The notes under the pieces were generated by a model, which was given only the letters and a program-made list of their open reading frames with translations, was not told where the DNA came from and did no database searches. Below are positions 40,948 to 47,486 of a stretch of DNA of 47,486 bases, piece after piece. Origin of the DNA: a virus. The position numbers were made by a program, and so were the translations under genes. The DNA lies in the IMG/VR virus record IMGVR_UViG_3300024520_000118, positions 1 through 47,486 of that record; one strand, written 5' to 3'. Numbering within the stretch: position 1 is the first letter of the stretch; every line of letters starts with the position of its first letter.

Positions 40948-42729
40948 TTACTTGGTGGACTTACCTTTGCCACGGGTCTGTACTCGACCTGCGGCATCGG
41001 TGGAATTCTTCTTCTCGGCGGCAGCACCCTTATTGTCTGGGGCAAGGTCTTTGAGACCTCGTGCTGCGGGATTGTCGTCACCGGCTGCGGGCTGTGGTTT
41101 GCCAGCGGCTTGAGCTTCGGCCAGGACCTTGACGCGCTCGGCGTGGTCCTTCTTGGCCTGGGGGATTTCTTTTTCGCCGTCGAAGCCGAGGGCGTTGGAT
41201 AGTGTGATGTCAGAGGCGAGGCCCTCTTCCTTGGCCAACCTGATGACTTCGGGGTCACTGGTGGAGAAGGATGCGGAGTCGATCTCATTGTAAATCTTGG
41301 TCAGAACTTCGGGACCGATGCGGGCACCCAGGAGGGATGCAACAGCGTCCTTGGACAGTTCTTTCTTGACTTCGTTACCGGGGATGGAGAACATCAAGGC
41401 GGTCAGCTTCTCTGCTTCCTCGATGCGATCATTGGCAGTCTTCAGGGTGTAACGATCGGGGTAGCTGATGACAACATTGTCGCGCTTGTCGTTGCCTTCG
41501 TACATGGCCCAGTGGTCTGCGACCTTACGCTCGGTGGTCTCGAGGACCAGACCGATGTAGGCCAGACCGGCTTCTAAGCCCTGGTTGTCGAAGGAACGGG
41601 CGTCGCCGGAAGCGCGGGAGGAACCCAGAGCAACAACGCTCAGGTTGACCAGCTTACGGATGTCGTCTTCCAGCTTACGTTGCAACTCCATGCTGACCCG
41701 CAGGGGCTCGGCAGAGGGGTTGATGAAACCGGGACGTTCGGCCTGGATGTCGTAGACACGACCGTCGATTGCGCCAACCTTGACCTCAGACTGTCCGGCC
41801 TTCTGACCGCCAGCGGAGGCGGTACCGTCTTCCATGACTGAGTTCTTCAGGTGGGAACCGATGGCTCTACCGTCCTGCTGCTCAGTGTAGAATGGGAAGT
41901 TGGCCTTCAAGGCGTAGGCGACGTCGGTGGAGCCCAGGTTCAGCAAAGCGATCTGGTGCTTGGCGATGTCCCGCATCAGGGAGTCGCCGACGTCAGCCAG
42001 GACGAAGGGGATACGTCGCATGGTCGTCTTGACACCGTTGGGGAGGCCAGTCTGGATGCTACCATCTGCATCGAACAGTTGGTAGTTGACGAAGCCGTCG
42101 ACATCGATCCAAACCAGGCGGAGACGTTCGCTGGTCTCGGAGGGGAGTTCGATACCCGCGTAGGCGGAGTCGTAGCCCGTGACCCAGTCGCGCAGCAGCA
42201 CGGCAGAGAAGTCGGACTCACTACCGGGCTTGGACATGTTCCAGGACAGGATGTCTTCGCAACGGTAGGTGTAAACGTATGGCGTGGCCTCGGCGGCGTC
42301 AGCCAGTGTTGGGCCGCTTGGGGCGAGGTTGTCAACGAAGATACCAACCTTACCCATCAACAGCATCTCGGGGATGATCTGCGTGCCCAGGTAGTGATTC
42401 ATGGAAGCGCCCTGACGGTCGACGCCACCCTTGAAGCCCTTGACGGCTCGCTGGTAGGTCTCGGAACCACCACGACGAACGATATCGCCCATGCGGTGGA
42501 AGACGGCGTTCTTGATGTCGGTGATCGCAGCTTTGGCGAAACCGGGAACGGGCGTGATGGAGCGGCGTGACTCGTAGTCAGACTGGCTCTCGCGACCGGA
42601 GGTCTTCTGCAGGTGCGTCCAGACGAAGTCGTCGCCACCTTCCCAGATGGAACGCCACGTTGCCCAGTCGAGGGAGCTGGCGGTGTACTGGGGATGACGC
42701 ATTGACAGGAGTGAGGGTGGCTGGGCCAT
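40948..42729 (-). CDS. portal protein (593 aa)
   Basis: Dodecameric gate for DNA entry and exit. The family is seen in the N-terminal part (TWRSIWEGGDDFVWTHLQKT, GFAKAAITDIKNAVF), the wing/stem region with VYTYRCEDILSWN, RRIPFVLADVGDSL and HQIALLNLGSTDVAYALK, and the long stem helices around 345-430. The C-terminal ~90 residues are basic and Ala/Lys-rich, likely in the head interior. Starts with AAGGA upstream, directly after the terminase gene. Length is within the normal range. Confidence 0.88.
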   Translation of the reverse strand: MAQPPSLLSMRHPQYTASSLDWATWRSIWEGGDDFVWTHLQKTSGRESQSDYESRRSITPVPGFAKAAITDIKNAVFHRMGDIVRRGGSETYQRAVKGFKGGVDRQGASMNHYLGTQIIPEMLLMGKVGIFVDNLAPSGPTLADAAEATPYVYTYRCEDILSWNMSKPGSESDFSAVLLRDWVTGYDSAYAGIELPSETSERLRLVWIDVDGFVNYQLFDADGSIQTGLPNGVKTTMRRIPFVLADVGDSLMRDIAKHQIALLNLGSTDVAYALKANFPFYTEQQDGRAIGSHLKNSVMEDGTASAGGQKAGQSEVKVGAIDGRVYDIQAERPGFINPSAEPLRVSMELQRKLEDDIRKLVNLSVVALGSSRASGDARSFDNQGLEAGLAYIGLVLETTERKVADHWAMYEGNDKRDNVVISYPDRYTLKTANDRIEEAEKLTALMFSIPGNEVKKELSKDAVASLLGARIGPEVLTKIYNEIDSASFSTSDPEVIRLAKEEGLASDITLSNALGFDGEKEIPQAKKDHAERVKVLAEAQAAGKPQPAAGDDNPAARGLKDLAPDNKGAAAEKKNSTDAAGRVQTRGKGKSTK

Positions 42730-42740
42730 GGAATAGTTCC

Positions 42741-44438
42741 TTACAGGAATGCTTTGATGTTCTTGTTGGTTGCGATGGCTGCAGCACAGGGCAGAGCCAT
42801 TTCAGCGTAGTTGAGCGCGTGGGCAAAGTGATCGTGGCCAAAGTTCTTGTATGATGCCACTGGGTTGCCCAGTTGATCCACGTCGTAGACGCGGACGAGA
42901 TTCTTGACGTGCTCGCGGAAAGCACGGGGGGTGTCTTTTGGAATCTGAATGCGACCGGAGTAGAAGCGACCAAGGGTCACGTCCAGCCAGTTGGTTCTGT
43001 CGACGACTGCGATAGGTGCATAGCTGCCGTCATCCGTGATCGACATCTCTTTACCGACCTTACCGGCACGGTACCGATTCAGCCAGACGTAGCCGGGGAA
43101 CCGGCGTGCAAAGCTACGCGCAGTGAGCACGTTTGGATCGGCATCGACCATTGCGGCGCGTACCTGATACTCGTGCATCAGTCTGTCTGGGACAATCTCC
43201 CACTCGTCTTCGTAGAACCTCACGATGTCGAGTACCCGTGGCTTGGCCATGGTGTTGACGTCGGTTGAGAGTTCAGTGAACTCCCAGTCTAGGATGACTG
43301 CGTAGTTCCATTTACCTTGGTCGATGCCCATGGTAATGAGTCGGTTGTCACCAACGGTAGGCATGAGTTGCTTCATGCTGTAGTCTGCGACGCAGGTGTC
43401 CATGTTCTTGTCAGTGACCTGAGAGGATTCGCCAACGTATGGCTGCCCCAGGACGGACTTGTGGAATTCTTGTTTCGCGAACTCGTTCTGCTCACCCTTG
43501 AAGAAGTCACCGACGATTTCGCCAGGGTTGACTGTGGATGAGTAGAGCTGGTTGATGGCAAAGCCGCGTCGGTCAGGATCGCAGTCCTCGGCGCTGGGAA
43601 CCCAGACGCCAGAGTCCAACTGCGTCATCATCTTCTCTTCTTGACGGACGAACCCAGTGTCATCTTGCCATTGCTTGTAGATGTGGCCGCACATCGTACA
43701 CTTGATGCGGGACTTGTGGATGTCTGGGTCGTTGAAGTCGTCGCCACAGATGTGCATCGAGTCTGGCCATCTGAAGATGTCCATCTTGTTACAACCTGGG
43801 CACTTGAACGTGAATTCTTCCATCGTGCTCTTGACGTACTCCTTATGGACGCCGTGGTTGGGCACGGTTGGTGTCGAGATCATCCAGGCAGTCTTTTGTG
43901 GCTGACCACGCAAACGCTGGAAGGCAAGTTCGACTTGGCTCTGGTCCATTTCGTCGAGTTCATCGAGGATCAGGACAGAGACGGGGATTGATTTCAAACC
44001 GGAGTCACCGCGAGATCCACGGATGTACAACGAAATGTTACCCGCCTGCTTCAGTCCTACGTTGTTGGAGTCGGTGAAAACCGTCTTCAAGTACGGAGAG
44101 AACGAAAGGGCGGGATTGAATCGGGTGCGACTGAAGTCAGAGGCATCCGTTAATGTTGGTAGGACGTACAGGACGTTCTTCTTCAGGACGTCGACTGTAT
44201 ACAGGGCGAGGTTGATACCCAGCTCCGTAAATCCACCCTGTGCTGATTTCAGTGTGCAGTTCCAAGACGCCTTGGAGTCGTGCAGTTCTTTCGTCCAGGG
44301 GGTGACGTTGAACTTGTATGGGCCTGGGAACGGATGTCCCATGACGCGACGCTTCTGGGCCCAGCGCGAGCAAGATGTGATGGTCTTGCCTACGATGCGG
44401 GTGCTCAGTTCTCTTTTGAAAGCATCGGCCAGTGACAT
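42741..44438 (-). CDS. terL: terminase large subunit, lambda GpA type (565 aa)
   Basis: ATP-driven packaging motor and nuclease. The Walker A is of the deviant lambda type, KSAQGGFTE (residues 64-72; lambda gpA has KSARVGYSK), and Walker B is VLILDE (155-160). A zinc finger follows (CPGC at 213-216 and CTMC at 247-250), another GpA-family mark. The C-terminal nuclease domain has TMGIDQGKWNYAV, a middle acidic VDADPN and the late FGHDHFAHALNYAEMAL. The start with GGAG 6 nt upstream (44438) is preferred over an upstream ATG. The lambda affinity hints at cohesive-end packaging, but this needs end mapping. No small subunit is recognised nearby. Confidence 0.9.
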   Translation of the reverse strand: MSLADAFKRELSTRIVGKTITSCSRWAQKRRVMGHPFPGPYKFNVTPWTKELHDSKASWNCTLKSAQGGFTELGINLALYTVDVLKKNVLYVLPTLTDASDFSRTRFNPALSFSPYLKTVFTDSNNVGLKQAGNISLYIRGSRGDSGLKSIPVSVLILDELDEMDQSQVELAFQRLRGQPQKTAWMISTPTVPNHGVHKEYVKSTMEEFTFKCPGCNKMDIFRWPDSMHICGDDFNDPDIHKSRIKCTMCGHIYKQWQDDTGFVRQEEKMMTQLDSGVWVPSAEDCDPDRRGFAINQLYSSTVNPGEIVGDFFKGEQNEFAKQEFHKSVLGQPYVGESSQVTDKNMDTCVADYSMKQLMPTVGDNRLITMGIDQGKWNYAVILDWEFTELSTDVNTMAKPRVLDIVRFYEDEWEIVPDRLMHEYQVRAAMVDADPNVLTARSFARRFPGYVWLNRYRAGKVGKEMSITDDGSYAPIAVVDRTNWLDVTLGRFYSGRIQIPKDTPRAFREHVKNLVRVYDVDQLGNPVASYKNFGHDHFAHALNYAEMALPCAAAIATNKNIKAFL

Positions 44439-44561
44439 AAGTGCTCCAGTTTGTATTGGCCTTGTCGCCTGGGGGAGTGGCACAGTTGGGACGCAGCGGA
44501 TTTCTCAACGCGGTCGCACAGGTGCTGCTCTTTAGCAAGACCCCAGACGACGTGGCGTGGA

Positions 44562-44927
44562 TTAGACGGCGTCGTCAGTCTTAGGTTCCGGTTTTGGCGT
44601 TGGCTTCTTCTTGGCCTTGGCCTTGGGCTTTGGTTGTGGCTTTGGTGTCGTTGGGACAGGGTCCAGAGCCTCGTCGTAGTCAACCCAGGCGCCTCGGCCT
44701 CGGTCACCAGCCCAGTCGTAAACCCAGGCTTGGGTCAGGGCGTGGAGCATGTCGTTGGCCATACACTGCATAACAACCCGTGGCTGTTCGAAGTCGCAGT
44801 CGAAGGCGACGGGGCCGATGGCTTGCGTCATGCGGAACTTGGTGTCGTCGAATGCAATGAAGACGTGTACCAGCCCACGGAAATCGGGAGCCTGCAAAGG
44901 GCGTGGCAGTGAGATTTTATGGGCCAT
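44562..44927 (-). CDS. hypothetical protein with Pro/Lys tail (121 aa)
   Basis: An unrecognised 121-residue protein. Residues ~1-85 form a folded-looking domain (DFRGLVHVFIAFDDTKFRMT, CMANDMLHALTQAWVYDW), and the last ~32 residues are a Pro/Lys/Ala tail (PKPQPKPKAKAKKKPTPKPE). It lies just before the terminase gene across a 123-nt gap that is open in another frame. Position would suit a small terminase subunit, but no helix-turn-helix is visible. Confidence 0.65.
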   Translation of the reverse strand: MAHKISLPRPLQAPDFRGLVHVFIAFDDTKFRMTQAIGPVAFDCDFEQPRVVMQCMANDMLHALTQAWVYDWAGDRGRGAWVDYDEALDPVPTTPKPQPKPKAKAKKKPTPKPEPKTDDAV

Positions 44928-44950
44928 TGTTTTCTTTCTAGGTGAGAACA

Positions 44951-44978
44951 CCCCGGCGAACCAAACTGGCCACCGGGG
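44951..44978 (-). terminator. hairpin after the 118-aa gene
   Basis: CCCCGGTG/CGCCGGGG stem of 8 bp on the minus strand with a 12-nt loop, followed by TGTTCTCACC. It lies between the 118-residue and 121-residue genes and might separate the right-end genes from the virion operon. The T-run is weak. Confidence 0.5.
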
Positions 44979-45020
44979 CGCACTGAAACGGCGCAGGGGG
45001 TGCGGCTAGGCACCATGCTT

Positions 45021-45377
45021 TCAGATGAACATTATCAGGATGGTGGCGACCGTCTTGGCGATCTCCATCCAGTTATCTTTCAAATACTCAAGCAGATCGT
45101 CCCAGTTCCAGTCGCGCAAACGCTTGCCGGTAGTGGCTTTGACCTTCCTGGCGACTATTTTAAGTGCATGAGGAGTAGTGTCAACATCTGCGAAAAGAGC
45201 GCGGTATGGATTTGGATTGTTCTGTATCTTGGTGCGACCAAAGAGGTCGCCGTAGGTGATTGGGTTTGGTGTCGAGAAGACCAGAGCGATATCCCGTTCC
45301 TCGACGGATCGGTTGGGGTCTAGCTCGATGGCCAGGCCGGTCTGCTTCAGGGCTTCGGACCATTTGAAATGGTTCAT
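45021..45377 (-). CDS. small protein with C-terminal membrane anchor (118 aa)
   Basis: Unrecognised. A soluble N-terminal ~95 residues (GLAIELDPNRSVEERDIALV, YRALFADVDTTPHALKIVAR) are followed by a short hydrophobic C-terminus (IAKTVATILIMFI) that could be a tail anchor. Its ATG overlaps the TGA of the thioredoxin-like gene (ATGA), so both are co-translated, and both may act at the envelope. A single short hydrophobic end argues against a classical holin. Confidence 0.65.
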   Translation of the reverse strand: MNHFKWSEALKQTGLAIELDPNRSVEERDIALVFSTPNPITYGDLFGRTKIQNNPNPYRALFADVDTTPHALKIVARKVKATTGKRLRDWNWDDLLEYLKDNWMEIAKTVATILIMFI

Positions 45378-45946
45378 ATCTTGTAATCCGGCTTCTTGGG
45401 GTTCAACTTGAGGTGGCGCTTGAAGTCGGCCAAGGTCAGTCCGCCAACCAGCGTGTGGATGTGCTTACCGTCCTTGAAGATTAAAGTTGTGGGGTATGCG
45501 TCGTACAAGTTGTCGTACCGGTGTCCGATGTCGCGCAGAGGGCTGCGGGGATCATCAGTCGTCCAGACGAAGACGGCATATCCCGCCTTCTGGGCTTTCT
45601 TGATCTCAGGTTTCATTGCCTGGCAAGGACCACACCAAGAGGCGCTGATCGTGACAGAGAAATAACCCTTCTTTTCCAGACCGGCCTTCTTGACCACGTC
45701 TGGGATGTAGATCATATCTGGTACGGGTTGACTTCGATAACTGTCGTCTCGACTGGGTCTGCTTGCGGTGTAGAGGGGGCTTCCACAAGTTTCACAGGTG
45801 GTGCACCCAATAGGTCGAATGCTCGATTCAAGAACACTGTCATATCCTTGAGGACCAGTTCCCAGTCCACTGAGGTCGAATCCGATTTGAGTCGCGATGA
45901 AAGCCGACGCAAATAAGACGAGACGGCCCAGATAAGTTGTAACCAT
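45374..45946 (-). CDS. exported or membrane-anchored thioredoxin-like protein (190 aa)
   Basis: A thioredoxin-fold oxidoreductase. The active site is SASWCGPCQAMKPE (Cys105, Cys108), followed by AVFVWTTDD and the cis-proline strand (AYPTTLIFKDGKH). The N-terminal ~25 residues (YLGRLVLFASAFIATQIGF) form a signal anchor, so the domain should face the periplasm or outside. Residues 48-54 have an extra cysteine triplet CTTCETC. This differs from cytoplasmic phage thioredoxins/glutaredoxins that serve ribonucleotide reductase. It may fold or reduce exported phage proteins such as the two proteases. GAGAGA precedes the start. Confidence 0.82.
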   Translation of the reverse strand: MVTTYLGRLVLFASAFIATQIGFDLSGLGTGPQGYDSVLESSIRPIGCTTCETCGSPLYTASRPSRDDSYRSQPVPDMIYIPDVVKKAGLEKKGYFSVTISASWCGPCQAMKPEIKKAQKAGYAVFVWTTDDPRSPLRDIGHRYDNLYDAYPTTLIFKDGKHIHTLVGGLTLADFKRHLKLNPKKPDYKI

Positions 45947-45986
45947 TTCATTGATCTCTCGTTTCAGTGAGTGATGATGAGTAAAG

Positions 45987-46059
45987 CTGTCCCACTTGGG
46001 GTCGAACCAAGAATCTTTTCATTAACAGTGAAGTGCATTACCAATTATGCTATGGGACA
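45987..46059 (-). tRNA. tRNA-Asn (GTT)
   Basis: Acceptor TGTCCCA/TGGGACA with discriminator G, D arm TAGCATAATTGGTAATGC, anticodon loop CTGTTAA (anticodon GTT), T loop TTCGACC. The outer pair of the anticodon stem (C27-A43) is mismatched. Reads AAC. Confidence 0.88.
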
Positions 46060-46103
46060 AAATGACTCTGCCCAAGTGGACAGAGCGCTGGCCTCCGATG
46101 CTT

Positions 46104-46352
46104 CTAGTTGCGGTTGGCGTCCAAGATCAGCGAAACGCTGGCGACGTCAGATTTGACGCGGCGGGCGATTGCTTGGATACCCATACCCTGCTTGGTGAAC
46201 CGCAGAACGGCTTCTTCAATCAGGGTCAGTTGAGCGGGCTTGGTGACAGGGGCTTCGACGACTGGGGCGGCGACGACTGGGGCTTCCTTGACGATCTCGA
46301 CGTCGAAGGAACCATCCTTATTCTCGCGGCTCAGGAAAAAACCAAGTGTCAT
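46104..46352 (-). CDS. small possible DNA-binding protein (82 aa)
   Basis: N-terminal ~20 residues are strand-like (MTLGFFLSRENKDGSF), then a Pro/Val/Ala linker with repeats of APVV, then ~40 residues shaped like a helix-turn-helix (LTLIEEAVLRFTKQGMGIQA followed by IARRVKSDVASVS). It lies among four tRNA genes. GAAAGG precedes the start. It could be a regulator or part of the packaging machinery; the fold is inferred. Confidence 0.55.
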   Translation of the reverse strand: MTLGFFLSRENKDGSFDVEIVKEAPVVAAPVVEAPVTKPAQLTLIEEAVLRFTKQGMGIQAIARRVKSDVASVSLILDANRN

Positions 46353-46414
46353 TTGATGGCCTTTCGTTAGGTGAAGCTGGAGCCTGTTCGGCTTCATCCA
46401 GCGTGATGTTTAAG

Positions 46415-46487
46415 TGGAACGTATCGGGCTCGAACCGATGACCTCCACGCTGCCAGCGTGGCGCTCTCCCAACTGAGCTAACATCCC
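46415..46487 (-). tRNA. tRNA-Ala (GGC)
   Basis: Acceptor GGGATGT/ACGTTCC (two wobbles), D arm TAGCTCAGTTGGGAGAGC, anticodon stem CCACG/CGTGG with loop CTGGCAG (anticodon GGC), T loop TTCGAGC, discriminator A. Reads GCC. Confidence 0.92.
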
Positions 46488-46498
46488 ATGTAGTGTAG

Positions 46499-46571
46499 CG
46501 AAGACGACGGGACTCGAACCCGCAACATCCTGGTAGACAACCAGGCACTCTGCCAATTGAGCTACGTCCCC
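46499..46571 (-). tRNA. tRNA-Asp (GTC)
   Basis: Acceptor GGGGACG/CGTCTTC with two G-T pairs, anticodon stem CCTGG/CCAGG with loop TTGTCTA (anticodon GTC), T loop TTCGAGT, discriminator G. Reads GAC. Confidence 0.9.
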
Positions 46572-46621
46572 GTAAGTAGTATTCAGACGCAGGTGGAACC
46601 ATAACAGTTCCCAGAAAAGAG

Positions 46622-46692
46622 AGCGAGTACCGAGAATCGAACTCGGGTAGCCACGTTGGCAACGTGGTGCATAACCATTGTGCTATACTCGC
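46622..46692 (-). tRNA. tRNA-Gly (GCC)
   Basis: Acceptor GCGAGTA/TACTCGC, anticodon stem CCACG/CGTGG with loop TTGCCAA (anticodon GCC), T loop TTCGATT, discriminator T. It begins 6 nt after the stop of the papain-like gene, so it is probably cut from the same transcript. Reads GGC. Confidence 0.92.
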
Positions 46693-46698
46693 TTGACT

Positions 46699-47486
46699 CT
46701 AGAAGTCGTATTTAAAAACCTGACGTGGGAAGCCCACGTAGTTACTGATTGCGTAGCTGTCGCCCTCGCCAAGCATGGCGTCGACAACGTCGGCATCGAC
46801 CCAAAAACTGCCCTCGGGTTGCCCGTGTCGTCGAGGACCAGTGACCCAGTCATCTCCCCAAGAGTTTTGGCAGAGCAGACCTGGTCGGCTGTAGTTGTCG
46901 TCGACTGCTGTGAACACCATGCAGTGATACCACGTGTCGGCAGGGTACAGGAAGCCTTGGTGATCGCGCCCGCCTTGGTTCTCGCCCTTGTTGGGATCGA
47001 AACCGACCGAACTGCATACTGGGACGGGGTAACCGTTGGCGATTGCGTCGCGTGCTTCCTTGTAGGAGGTGACTCGAGCGGCGGTGCGGACTGGGTGCTT
47101 GCGTGCCAGGATTTTGATGTCCTGGGGCAGGCCGTGCAGTGTCAGTTCGCGACCACGGTTGCCACTGTAGGTAGACAGGTCAACACTGTACTTTGATCTG
47201 GGGACAGAGCCGTAGTCAGCCAGGAACTCCGCTGCGTAGCCACCGAAGGAACCGTCGCCACGCAGCAGAGCGGTGATGCCGTGTTTTTGAAATGCGATCT
47301 CGTTCTTACTGCCAGCGTAGATGACTTCGACGGCGGCAGGTCCTGGGAAGGACTCAGCCAGATGGTAGCCTCTGATCTGGACAGCGGTGAGTAGGTCGAC
47401 ACCCATGGCGAAGCCGTGGCCGACGCAGTCACCAATGGTTTGGCGGTGAGGTCTTGCGGCAAGTAGGTTGGTCTTTTCCAAGAACT
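46699..47486 (-). CDS. papain-like (C1-type) cysteine protease, start beyond window
   Basis: About 262 codons are seen; the frame stays open to the window edge and the start codon is probably outside. The papain triad is visible in order: RQTIGDCVGHGFA (Gln of the oxyanion hole, nucleophile Cys), WYHCMVFTAVDD (His) and CQNSWGDDW (Asn, with the conserved NSWGxxW box). No inhibitory propeptide is seen in the visible part. It ends next to tRNA-Gly, in the right-end block with the thioredoxin-like gene. Papain-like proteases are rare in tailed phages; roles may include head-protein processing, host protein attack or wall-associated peptide cleavage. No endolysin was recognised elsewhere, so a lysis role is also open. 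Confidence 0.82.
   Translation of the reverse strand, partial: FLEKTNLLAARPHRQTIGDCVGHGFAMGVDLLTAVQIRGYHLAESFPGPAAVEVIYAGSKNEIAFQKHGITALLRGDGSFGGYAAEFLADYGSVPRSKYSVDLSTYSGNRGRELTLHGLPQDIKILARKHPVRTAARVTSYKEARDAIANGYPVPVCSSVGFDPNKGENQGGRDHQGFLYPADTWYHCMVFTAVDDNYSRPGLLCQNSWGDDWVTGPRRHGQPEGSFWVDADVVDAMLGEGDSYAISNYVGFPRQVFKYDF

Noticed and set aside
46699-47486. CHAP or NlpC/P60 endolysin reading of the papain-like gene
   Set aside because: The NSWG box and the order Cys, His, Asn fit C1 papain enzymes better than cell-wall amidases.
1-47486. Prophage or lysogeny functions
   Set aside because: No integrase, excisionase, repressor or attachment-like repeat was found; the ParB-like gene alone is not enough.

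Overview
The window is part of the genome of a long-tailed (siphovirus-like) double-stranded DNA bacteriophage. It carries a lambda-GpA-type large terminase, a portal, a scaffold, a P22-like coat protein, head-tail connector proteins, a tail tube, a frameshifted tail assembly chaperone, a 1178-residue tape measure and a tail-tip hub, in canonical morphogenesis order on the minus strand. No integrase, repressor or attachment site is visible. The host cannot be named from the sequence. DNA is moderately GC-rich with C/G-ending codons, and the nine phage tRNAs all read C- or G-ending codons.

Layout. 1-5.95 kb (minus): early/middle genes, namely a SNF2-type helicase cut by the window edge, an HNH-like nuclease, a secreted metzincin protease, a ParB-like protein, a zinc-ribbon protein and unknowns, interleaved with five tRNA genes. 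5.95-6.14 kb is a divergent control region. 6.14-10.09 kb (plus): a replication/nucleotide operon (primase-polymerase fused to SF3 helicase, dNMP kinase, DnaQ-like exonuclease). 10.09-10.40 kb is a convergent region full of hairpins. 10.4-45 kb (minus, transcribed from right to left): the virion operon, from terminase at 44.4 kb to the tail-tip hub at 10.8 kb. 45-47.5 kb (minus): a membrane-tail protein, an exported thioredoxin-like protein, a small possible DNA-binding protein, four tRNAs and a papain-like cysteine protease cut by the right edge.

The most striking content is a repeated construction principle in the virion genes. Twice, a small structural protein is paired with a giant paralogue that carries the same anchor domain plus huge display modules. 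The 143-residue candidate head-tail stopper (32618-33049) is followed by a 2073-residue protein whose first ~140 residues are its paralogue, then ~25 copies of a 20-residue beta repeat, then six LamG/ConA-like lectin domains. The 128-residue tail protein (14936-15322) is preceded by a 1272-residue protein whose last ~120 residues look like its paralogue, with an internally duplicated ~440-residue unit and the same 20-residue repeats in front. A 997-residue beta-helix/Ig/LamG protein sits in the head module. The phage therefore seems to carry lectin-like arrays on head, neck and tail tip.

A five-copy sequence element (TGTCC, 19-20 nt, then a core close to CCAATTACCTAATAGA) lies just upstream of early genes and tRNAs on both strands and is the best candidate for a phage-specific promoter. 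It was not seen in the late region. Hairpins follow the genes for the coat, the tail tube and a tail-fibre-associated protein, the positions where highly expressed virion genes usually need transcript tuning.
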